DNA from: Membranipora membranacea
Taxonomy: Eukaryota > Bryozoa > Gymnolaemata > Cheilostomatida > Membraniporidae
Assembly: GCA_914767715.1 (NCBI GenBank)
Contig: OU612066.1
Location: forward strand, 32,586,283 to 32,650,282
Reading direction: 5' to 3'
Length of the DNA stretch: 64,000 bases
Part shown: positions 12,601 to 24,600 of the stretch, one piece after another
How positions within the stretch are numbered: position 1 is the first letter of the stretch
Layout: every line of letters starts with the position of its first letter
Translations under genes and position numbers: made by a program
The notes under the pieces: model-generated
Database searches by the model: none
What the model was told of the DNA's origin: nothing
What the model saw: the letters and a program-made list of their open reading frames with translations, nothing else

Positions 12601-15600
12601 AAAACTCAACTTGAAAAAGATGCCTTAAGTTTATATTATTTGATTTACTGTCAACAGTCCAGGTTTTCTGTTGATTAATTGATCTATTTTGATCGGATTT
12701 CGAGTTTGAAAAGTCCTTGCGTATCAGCACCATCTTGTTATCATTTTCATTTTATAATTTAATTAACATAGTTAACAAGCTGCAAAATCTATTGCAATTT
12801 TCTCACTCTAACGCTGAAATTTGTGGAGTTTTCAATGGATGATCTAGGGGAACGGGCTGCAAGTCTAGGTCAATTGTTAAGTCTATGTTTAAGCTAAATC
12901 CGATCTGTTTGTAGGCTCAGGAGGTTTCTTTTTGCTGGACGATGTCAATTGCACTGGTAGTGAATCAAATCTAGCCGAATGTGGGCATAAGAGATGGGGG
13001 GATCATAACTGTGGCATGAATGATTATGTGTATGTATACTGCAATGCAACTGGGATGGTAGGTTTCTTCTACACAATGACACTCAATTTAAAATGTGGCC
13101 AATTTCTATTACCTCAACATTATCACTTTACGCATTCATATAACCGGACCTGTAATTGTGTATACTAACACCAGAGCTGGGAGGTAAAATTGTGCAAATT
13201 AAGTTAGGTCCGGGGATACTCTAGATTTTTTTTTCATACATATAGTCTTATTTTGACTGCCCTATTAAGTGGGTGCCTTAAAGGTGAACTTTTTTATATC
13301 ATTGAAAAGCTCATGATACTGTGAGTAGCAACATAGGGACCTAGTGTGCACCAGGCCTGCCATAAATGAATTAAGTGCTCAACATCAAAAATTTGTAGGG
13401 TCCTAATGGGGTCTTTCCAGGGTTTATCTCCCCCTTCAGAAAGCAGCAGAAGGAGAGCAGACAAACCTTTAAAAGACCCCTTTAAGACCCCACAGATAAT
13501 ATTCAGTATGCTGATTGATTTTCATTCAGAATATTTGTTTTGGTTTACGTAACCACAGATCATATACATACACAATAGATGAGCAATCTATGATGAGCTC
13601 ATAATAAATTTAGTTTAGAGGTATAATACATAATCCGCTATGTGAACAATGTTGTTGAATAATGGAATGGAAATAAACTACAAAGTGATGGGGTTAGGAT
13701 TATGTTGCAACTAAAAGCATCAAACTCTGGTCTTCAGCTGAATAGGCAAGTGGCCGCTTGAAAAAGAATGTTATGCTTTATGATTAGTGGCTTTCAATAG
13801 AAATATAATAGGAAATACGAAATTTACACAGATAGGCTGTTTGTTTTTCATGAAAATTATGTAAATAATTTTAGATTTATACATTTCGGACTTTAGAATG
13901 ATGTAAAAATCAAAATCATGTGATTATTACTAACCAGTTATTTTGAGTTTTGCGGATTTTCTCAGCAATATTTGCAAACTTTCTGATGTTTTGACACACA
14001 AGACTTACTCAGATATACCGTTCTCTTCCTTATCATAGCGTTTGAGGGGAGAACATGTGAAATGATAGTCTGATCATCAAGGGAAAGTGATGTGAATGCA
14101 ACTGTTGTGTTCTTACGACTTTGTTTTGCCAGCGACTTAGCATGTGTTGCCGGGTGAAAGGTTAGCTACGTGTTAGCTTAGGTTATGGTTTACATATCAT
14201 GGGTGGAAGGGTATGGACCTGAATTTCATGTTATACAGCTAAGCTCAACCTAAAATAAATGCCCCATCATTCATGCAGTTGGTTGTGTAACTTTCGCACA
14301 TCATATGTACAGATGAGACATGTCCAAATGTCACTATGAAGAACTAGACACTTAATGGGCTGTCTCCATAACCACCTTTACTTCTTACATAGGAGCAAAA
14401 GTTCACAAGTAAATATCTTGATTGAAGTGATTGGTAATAATGTTTCTTTTGTCATGGAAACTCTAGTTGGTTCACAAGAAGATTTTGCCGGGGAGGGGAG
14501 TGGGAGAAAGCTGTTTTTGGGATGTTTCTATATAGTTTTCAGCTTGTGAATTACAAATTTCATATGTCTGATACCTTTCTTTGCTCAGCTTACAATGACC
14601 GTTGATCACAGTAAATAAAATGAAATCCTTCCGTTTTAAATGTAGATAGCACAGCCTAGATGTTTTACAGATTTTCGCATATGGGAAATAAGTGTACTGT
14701 GTCCATCAAATTTTAAACCTCCTCTCCTTTGGAAAAGGATACAAAGAGTTATTTCCTTTTTTCATATTAGACGCTGTTTTGTTCTTGTCATAGTAATGAC
14801 ATGTGCTATTCCTTGAAAGTATGTGATGGTCTTGCCGTCAGCGGGTGAAATAATTCTGATCATTTCTATTTATGAAATTTTAGCTGTAAAAAATTTAACA
14901 CACTATCATGTAGTGTAAATATTGGTTTTGAAGATGTCAATCACGGATGTTGTTTTTACATAATTGCAGCTTGCTATCAATAGTGATTAGGGAGTAGGGA
15001 GAGCGTATGTTCATCTTGCTTTATTACCCAGTTGAAATATTATTGTTTTGATCTGTGGTCATCCATTGTGGAGATAATCAGCATGGGGCATGAGCAACAA
15101 AAGAAATGAGCTATCAGCCATACATGCCTTATCAAACAAGATCAATGAGAGATTGGGTATACTTTCTAAGCTCACTGCATCCACCGCCTCTTTGGAGCCT
15201 ATGCTGGAAGGGCAACTCCGAAATAAAAAAAAACATGCCCAAAATATGACAAAATTTTCAAAAAATTCTCAAAACTCCAGAAGATTTGCTAGCCTCGTGG
15301 GAACATACGTGCTTGTAATACATTTGAGCTCTTTACAATGATATATGGTGGCTCTGCACCTCGCAGTTCACCTTTAAGCTTGTGTGCTTTGTGTTGGGTA
15401 GTGACTCTATACACTCACCATCCATTGCAGGCTATTTTTTTTCCGGAGAGGCAGAGGGAATATTCATACTGCATCATGCAACCATACAGTAGACTTCCTG
15501 TATTTATGGTCACGATCCAGATTATGTCAGTATATAAGGCTCTTTCTACCAGACATTCCAATAAACCTTGCAGTTATAGAGTTTTTGCTTTGTATTTCAA

Positions 15601-18600
15601 GAATCATGAGCGGCTAAAATATCAAAAATCACATGTTTCTATGCTACTACAGTCAACCATTCACCAGAGTGACATCTTAACATACCTTTCACTAACTGTT
15701 TTGTAGGATGGCGATGTTACTCTTTTGGATGGAGAGAATAGTTATGAGGGTATTCTGCAGGTCTATCACTCTGGCATGTGGGTAAACCATCGGGCTTACA
15801 GCATGTAAAATCAAATTTGAGCGCTTTATTGATTGAAGTAGGGAATAAGAGAACGATTATCATATTTTGTCAAAAATGGTACTAATTGAACACTCTGTTC
15901 TAGAACTCCCTGCTAATATACCTTCAAACCTACAGAAATTTGAGTTATTAATACAGCGGGCAGCTCCGATACAAATGATCGCTTTGAGGCCTGAATTCCC
16001 ATTGACACCACATCAACTCACTATGTAATTTTGAATAACTAAAAAATTGCTAATACATGATAATATGATAATCTCAGTCAACCACCAAAATTCTGAAATT
16101 TATCTTGAATTTATGAGTTATGTGCAGCCCCTATTCTTAATTGTAATTTATTTGCTTGCAGCCATCAGAGATCTTATGTTTTTTATATCCATTATTTTTT
16201 GTTCACTTGACTTAAGCAGATTAACACCAAGGAGTAACAGGGTAACCCCTTGTTAACAGTAATCATGAATGCAAAAAGACTCACCAAAGTCACTTTTTAT
16301 TAATGGCTATTAAATAATTTTCTTTGGCCAGTTACTTGAATCGCAACACAATCACAATTACAACTTTTACATAGCTCCCCACTCACAATCAAAATGAATT
16401 TTGACAAATTTCTACACATCTCATTTAACAAGGCGAGGGTATGTGTGTGATGATTACTTTGATAGTCGTGATGCAGAAGTGGTTTGTCGAAGTCAACATC
16501 GCTCACTAATGTCATTCAGAACGCGTATGAGAGCAAAGACCATAGGTAAGTTTTAGAGTATTCAACCAACATTTAAATCAATTTGATACATGATAGTTAC
16601 AAATTTGAGATGTCATGGTTCAAGTTTTTCAATTTTCCTTAGTGGTTATGGATTTAGGTACAAACCATATAGATTTGCCAATCAGATAAACTTTAGTTAG
16701 GCTGCAATGATAATTATTAACAGTGGTGTTGGGGAGCCCCAACGGTCCCCAACACGTTGGGGTAAAAGTTTCTGGTGTTGGAATAGGCCCAACGCTCTAT
16801 CATCAGCGTTGGGGTGGGCTAAACTGCACTGAATATTCATTTTCTTATACATTTTTCTTCTCTTTTATTTGGGAGTTGTCAAGGACCATTACAAGGGACG
16901 TTTTATTCAAGTTTCTTTTTCCTAAGATTTTAGACCAAAACTCTGTTAGTTTGAACATACTTATTAAATAATGAAATTAATAGTTGTGTGTTCATCTGGA
17001 TTGCGGCCAGGTAAGTCGAAGGTCATAGCCTAAAATTCACATATGTACAGTTTTTTGGTGGGGAGAGTGCACATTTGACCCTATTGTATGAAAATAATCC
17101 TATATTCTTGCTAAAGCAAAATCTCAAGCTCAGTGGTTTTCCCATGAGTTTTCATGCTTTTCCTATTTTTTCAATGGAATAACTACAATCTATTCTGAAT
17201 TTCAATTCTCCAAGACTAAGAGTTAAGTTAAATCTAATATATTCCCCGGTGGATGTATTCCTGACCAATAGATTAAGCTTGTTTGTTGGGTGGATAGAGG
17301 AAACAGTTAGAGTTTCATTCTCAGTCTCATTATTCTTTCGCTCTCATTCACCCACCCTGTGCCCTAATCAATTCGGTTTAAAAGACTGGACCCACTCATT
17401 CACCACCATCATCATCATACTTGTGTTCTAACTGGTTGTCTCTGTGAGTGATGTTATTGGATATTTGCAGGCACACTATGCCTAACAGGTGTTTGTAATG
17501 AAGGAATGAAGAAGAGTTGGTTTTTCAAAGGACATGTTCATTTTAAGTAGGATATCTTAGTAGGATTGGACTGGAAATTGCAGCAGGACAAATTTTAACA
17601 ACTTCAATTTACCATAGCAAAGCAGTCAAAGCAAGATTGTATGGGGATTATCACATGTATAAATGATTACATTATCTCACTGTGAGATGGAGAGATTTGC
17701 TCCATTTTGCTCCCTTATGTGAAAAATTTTCCAGCGGGGTTAGAAATATTTCCTCTCAACACCACTGATTATTAAACCTTTTATTCCCCAAAAAACATTG
17801 CGGAGGCATTGCATAAACTCATAGAAAAAACTGTATATTAGAGCTTATTAGGTTTGGCGGAATCTACAGGTCAGAGCTGTTGCTCCTTTGAGGAGCTGCA
17901 GCAGTTATTATATTGCTCCTTATGAACAGCAGCTGCTTTGCTTGAGAAGAAATTGCTGCAGACAATGGTCACCTTTTGTATTATAATGTAATAAATTTAC
18001 AAGTAATAATGAACATCACTGTTCTCAGGTGCACATGGACATAACCAGACATATCAACATAACCAACATCATTCAATTTTAGATAGTTCCTCAAGGACTC
18101 TGTTTCTCCTGCACCTGATACTATTGCACAATATTATTCAGATTTCCATATGATTTACATTCACGACGACAGGCGAGGGGGGGGGTTGTGGTTAGACAAG
18201 CTGATATTGAAACTATACGTGATATTCAGTTCACAAAAATTTAATTTGTTAATTTCTGTAGGTGTGGCTACCACCCGTTCATTTGATGATTAAATACAGA
18301 TTCTGAAAATATGCAAAAGCCCCTTTTCCCACCGTTTACGCTCTCTTCAACAGGCAAAAAGGTTAACTACAAAGGATGCGCATGTGGTTTTATGTGGTAT
18401 AAGTGAAATCTGTATATTCTATGCAAGATTTGTTTTCATTTTCATGTAGGAGCCTTCATATTAGATGATCTGGAGTGTAGTGGAGATGAAAGTAACATCT
18501 CAGAGTGTGGGCACAGACCTATTGGAACTCAAAGCTGTGGATCTGCACATGTCATGGTTAACTGCAGTGCTGCAAGTAAATACAACAATACCTAAGCTCT

Positions 18601-21600
18601 TGTCTTTTCATACATATGCATACATACCTATTTGATACAAGCAATTGTTTGCAAGTAGTTTTTCCCTCTCTTGATTGCTGTGCAAGTCTTCGTCAGAGAT
18701 GATTCTTGCAAGTCATTAAGTTTTTGAGATTTATGTTTAAAGATTGCGTGAAATGTCATTCTAGCAGTTGTGCAGCAGTTGTGCAATAATCTCAAAACTT
18801 GTAAGATAGTAGACTTGTTTTCAGTCCAACCGTTTGAAGTTATCTACTCGGGTTGGGTGTGTTGGTTTGTTGTTGGTCTGGGGGTCTTTCAAAAAGGTTT
18901 AATTCAATATGATACATGTCCGAAATACTAAATGAATGGCAGAATTTTTATTGGGAGAAAGCAATGCTATATTTGGCAATCAGCTATAATGGAACATATA
19001 AAATATTCAGAAATAATAGATATTTATTGCCTGGTTGAAATAAGTAAATCTAATTATTTCAAGAACTGCAATGAATTATTTAGTACTCTAACTTCCTGTT
19101 CTGGTTGAGGTTCCATTACCTCTTCTTCTTATATCATCCAATCAAAACAAAGCCACAACACAGGCACATGAGTCTATTCAGAAATGTACAGCACTGGTAC
19201 ATGAGTAGATAACACAGAATCAATATCAACACAATTCAGAATACATACAAGGCCTCATTGTTGGCCTGATTCCCAGGCTAGCAAGATAGTGGTTCACAAT
19301 TGATCGTAGTATCTTAAGATTTTATTTAAATTGTTGTGTATATATGACAAACAAAATTAATTACTTATACCAATGTTAGATGCAGTGAACCGCTATCATG
19401 ATAATTAATATTAAACACTATTATTGAATAACCGATGTCAGAACTAAACATTGGAAGCTTAATGCAGAAATGACAGATGTGCTTTTTCTGCTTTCAAGCA
19501 CCTAACCTGCTGGTGTTGCTATGTACCCTCCAAGATGTTTACCTCACGTATCATTTTCTATGACCCTGCTTACCGATAAATTGTACTGTGCTCACTCGGA
19601 ATTTGAATATTTGAATGTAGTACATTTTCTGTTGTAGTTGACTGCACAATAAACAACGGAAACTGTTCACACACTTGTGTTAATACTGATGGCTCATTTA
19701 CCTGCACATGTCCTGAAAAATCTTATCTTCTCGATGATGATTTGACATGTGAAGAAGGTGGGTTTTTTATAAAACCGTAAATATGTAGTAAGTTGCTATT
19801 CAGACTCAGTACACTGTCAGAAATTTCAGTAGTAAGTTTGCTTTTACGGCTGAAACTCATCGACATACATTAGTGTAATAAATTGAAGCAAGGTTGAAAT
19901 AATGTATCCCTTTTCTATGACATACAAAAGAAGCAGTGCCAAATCTTTGTAGTTTGTGCATGACACATTGTTCAAAATATCTGAGGCAACATAGGTGTGG
20001 TATATAATTTGTAGATCATTTTGGTTTTTTAGTCTAGATTAAATATCTGCCGACGGTATTGCTGCAATCGTATGATATGCCCACTTTGAATATGAATCTT
20101 ATTTTGTCGCCACAGAAAAAGATGAATGTCTTATAGAAAATGGTGGATGCTCGCATGGCTGTGTAGATACTCAGAAAGCTTATTACTGTTCATGTCCAAG
20201 TTATCTGTACTTGTCAGATGACAACTCAACTTGCACTGGTAAGAGTGATAGTAAGAATCATTTCTTTTTGCCGTATCACTGACTCCTTGTCATCTTGACT
20301 TACTAAGACTTTCTACATATAAGGTTTGGTTACAAACTGAATTAGGGGGGTCTTTCAAAAAGAGCGATACTTTCCTTCAGCAAGTTATCACCCACTTTCA
20401 ATTAGAAAAATTTGTACCCAAATTGCTCACTCAGAATGTATGTAGTTCCATCAATGACTAAGCCGTCTGAAAGGGAGAGCTTAGCAGGTATTGCTCACTC
20501 ACTGAAGCGATTTTGATCAGATTGCGATTTTGGCTGTTTCTGATTAAAACACCTCCTGGGTAACATAGATCAACAACAAAGTGCAAGTAGATGCACAAAA
20601 TTAAACTAATCTGTAGGCGTTATTCAATATGATACATATCCAAAATAATAAATTAACGGCAGAATTTTGACAAGCTTGTATAACTTTTTGAGCTCTTTGA
20701 AATGATAAAATGGTGACCCTGCACTTGTCACTTCTACTTTCAAACACCTAACCAAAAAATATATCATTCATTTATGCCCAACCAATACAGACTGTCCGCT
20801 CAATTATTTTGAAAATTGGGACTAGCTGGGGATAGCTTTTATATATATTTGTATGTATGTGGTGTGTGTGAGAAGTTGCAAAGTAATTCAGTTGAAATTA
20901 AATGTGGGTAAAGAATTGATGTATAAAGGCCAACCACCCTCTGCCTCTTCGAGATTAGCCCACAGGATGAAAGCTTACATTGGATTTTTAACTCCACCTT
21001 TTCGCTGAACTGATACTTCTCAAATTTCATTACCCAAATAAAACTATAAGGTGTTTGTAAAGTTGCCAATGGTAACATAAATGTATTATTGCTGATAATT
21101 TTAACGTTTTACTATTTTTTTGCTTGCAAGACAGGCGAGGATATAGGGTGCAAATTGCAAATTATGGCTCCTAGCTGCTGGACTGATCTGGAGGAATCAA
21201 ATGGTGAATCAGATATTGTACTGTGCTCACTTTGAATTTTGATATATTACATTTTCTGATGTAGATGAATGCACAATAAACAACGGAAACTGTTCACACA
21301 CTTGTGTTAATACTAATGGATCATTCACCTGCACATGTCCTGATAAATCTTACCTTCTTGATGATGATTTGACATGTGCAGAAGGTAGGTTTTTTTGTCA
21401 GACATTTCAGTAGTAAGTGCACCTTGACGGCTGAAACTCATTGTCATACATTAGAACAATAAAATGAAGCAAAGTTTGAAAAAAATATCTTTTTTGTTAT
21501 TGCTTTAATAGTATGATATGCCCACTTAAAATTTTGATCTTATTTTTTCACCACAGAAAAAGATGAATGTCTTATGGAAAATGGTGGATGCTCGCATGGC

Positions 21601-24600
21601 TGTGTAGATACTCAGAAATCTTATTATTGTACATGTCCGAGTTCTCTGTACTTGTCAGATGACAACTCAACTTGCACTGGTAAGAGTGATAGTATCAATT
21701 ATTTCTTTTTGCCATAACAGTGACTCCTTGTCATCTTTACTTATGGTTTAATTAGACACAGTTGTTTCTACATATAAGGTGTAATTACAAACTGATTTAG
21801 AAAATCTTTGAAAATGGAGGGTCGGAATCGGAAGAAATCTAATGGATCTTCAGGTTCACCCCATATCAATCGGTAACCGGTCATTTTCCCAATGTCATTT
21901 TCCTACCAAGACTTTATGCCACCTCCTGTTATCCCACCAAGCCATTTTGCCACCAAGCCATATTGTCAACAAGCAATTTTATCACCTGAGTTTTTCCCGT
22001 CAATCCATTTTCCCCCAAGGACGTTTTCCGCATAATTAATTTTACCCACCAGTACACTTTCCCACCGATCCGTTTTCACACCACAATGTTTTCCCATCTA
22101 GCTGTTTTCCCACCAAGGTAAATTCCGACTTTGTTATCTTCCCAAAAAGATGTTTTTCCAACAAGGCAATTTCCTACAGAGACAATTTCCCTCTTGCCCT
22201 TTTCAAACAGTTGCTATTTTCTAAGGATGAGCCATCAACTCAATTATGGAAGCTTCTTTCTGGTTTTTTTCTTAGTTTAATGCTAATGTTCATTGAGACT
22301 ATCCCACAACACAACCGCCTGCAGAAATATCTCTATTGTCAAACGTCACCATCTAAACGTCCATCTAATAAGAAAAACTTGGACGACCTTTGTTGAAACA
22401 ATTTAACTTGCAATTTGGACAGAATGATGGTTTAAAAAGGTGTCAAATGAATCCTTATCTCTTGCCATTATTTAAAATTTCTTTATTTCAACAATTCTGT
22501 CTTCTTAATATTATCTAAACTGTAACAATCTGACAATGTTTTGCCCAACTTTCCCTTACGCATATTATGCTCATCTAAACGTTCACTGCCACTTCATTAG
22601 GTCTTAATTTCAATGGCCAGTCATGACTAAGGGGGCAGGCATTGAGATTGATTAAATTGAAAAAATACTATATGCCCAGACTTAGAAGGCAATTCAAAGT
22701 TTCTTTCAACGAAGATAGGGTTAATCAAGTCTATCTACCTATGGTCACAAGCTTTTTATCGAAATCGACATCCAAAATTGAATAATTTCATCATGGATTG
22801 ATATAGCAGAGGTGTGATGCGGATAACGCCTGTCGATTAACTAATATGCCTATCACTAATTCCGTATTGTTGGTCTGAATGTGTCTGTCAGTCAATTAGC
22901 AGACAGAAAAATTCTTCTGCTTGCCAAAGATATGTGTCTCACTGACCATGACTGAACTGAGTCCAGCCATGTCAATGTGATCAATCAAAAGAATGGACTG
23001 TCTATCAATGCCACTTATCCGAATTCTCATCAGCCAATAATTTTTCTGACCACTAATCCAAAAAAATATATCATTCATTTGTGCCAAACCAATACAGACT
23101 GTCCGCTCAATTATTTTGAAAATTGGGACTAGCTGGGGATAGCTTTTATCTATATTTGTATGTATGTGGTGTGGGTGAGAAGTTGCAAAGTAATTCAGTT
23201 GAAATTAAATGTGGGTAAAAAATTGATGTATAAAGGCCAACCACCTTCTGCCTCTTCGAGATTAGCCCACAGGATGAAAGCTTTCATTGGATTTTAAATT
23301 CCACCTTTTCGCTGAACTGATTTTTCAAATATCATTTCCCAGATAAAACTATAAGGTGTTTGTAAAGTTGCCAATGATACCATAATTATATTATTGCTGA
23401 TAATTTTAACGTTTTACTACTTTTTTGCTTGCAAGACAGGCGAGGATATAGGGTGCAAATTGCAAATTATGGCTCCGAGCTGCTGGACTCAATAGACAGT
23501 TTTCTGAGCGCTGAAATTCAAGAAAAATTCTGCCAAATGGTCCGCAAAACTGGCAGAAATTGAAATCATTGACTGACCGAATACCAAAAATATTTCCCAA
23601 ACTATGTCCCCATCAGTTTTCAATGGTGCAGATTCTGAATCAAAAATCCTTTTTATCCTACTATAAGTGGATTTCAAGATAACCCTTTTTTCAGCATGTT
23701 TTTCCTATGTGGCATGGGTTAAAAGTACCAAACTAGAGAGAGGACAACTCCAAATAGAGGCCTGAATCAGAGCTCAGAAAACTGTCTATTGGTGTGCTGT
23801 TGTATAAATTAGACAGTCGCAGACCGATAAAATCTTCAGAATTTCCATCTTTAGAAAATTTGCATCAGAAGGAATATTGCAGATTTAAGTCCCTGGCAAA
23901 TTTTGATGATACGTAGATACAACATACAAAAGTGCTTATACCACTGCACAACACCAAGGTCTTCAGCTAGAAACAATCGCACAACAAATGCACATGACAG
24001 TCACAGCCAGTGGGCTTTGTGTGATCTACAATCTCGCTCCGATACATAAATGGTACAAAATGATTTAATACCATAGACTTACTGTTAGGTCCATAGTTGA
24101 TACACTGTTTTTTTAAATACCACTCACCCTCCACAGAGGAAACTTACTTGTTCTATACATATCACACGTAAACAGTTGTGAAGATCAAAATGATTTCATG
24201 TGCTTTACCATACACATGGGTCATGGCAACTTGCTTGTGTTGTTACCACTGTGACCTTGCGACATGTGGTGACTGCTGAGATAGCTTTCGAGTTCTCCAT
24301 AATATGATTGCATTGATAGAAAGGATCAACAACAATGAAGAAGAAGAAGTGTGTACTGTGTGGCGAAGCTGGGTTCCTATCAGGATGGCAAGAAATAAGG
24401 CAGTCCACTCACCATGAAAGTCAGAAGACAAGTGCCCATGTGCGTCTCTTCAATCATGGTCACGGTCAAGTCAGTCTCTGTCACAATTGTATAGGTCAGG
24501 GTAGCTGATGGTAACTCCTTAGTATGTACAGAGAGGACAACTCCAAGATACATGTACAAAGTACATGTATGACAACATGACAACAAACCTTATGATAGGA

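Noticed and set aside
21842-22039. Short open frames over the 17-bp arrays (also 24635-24982)
   Set aside because: They only translate the minisatellite.
22805-22820. hAT-like end CAGAGGTGTGATGCGG
   Set aside because: No inverted partner with a matching 8-bp flank was found nearby.
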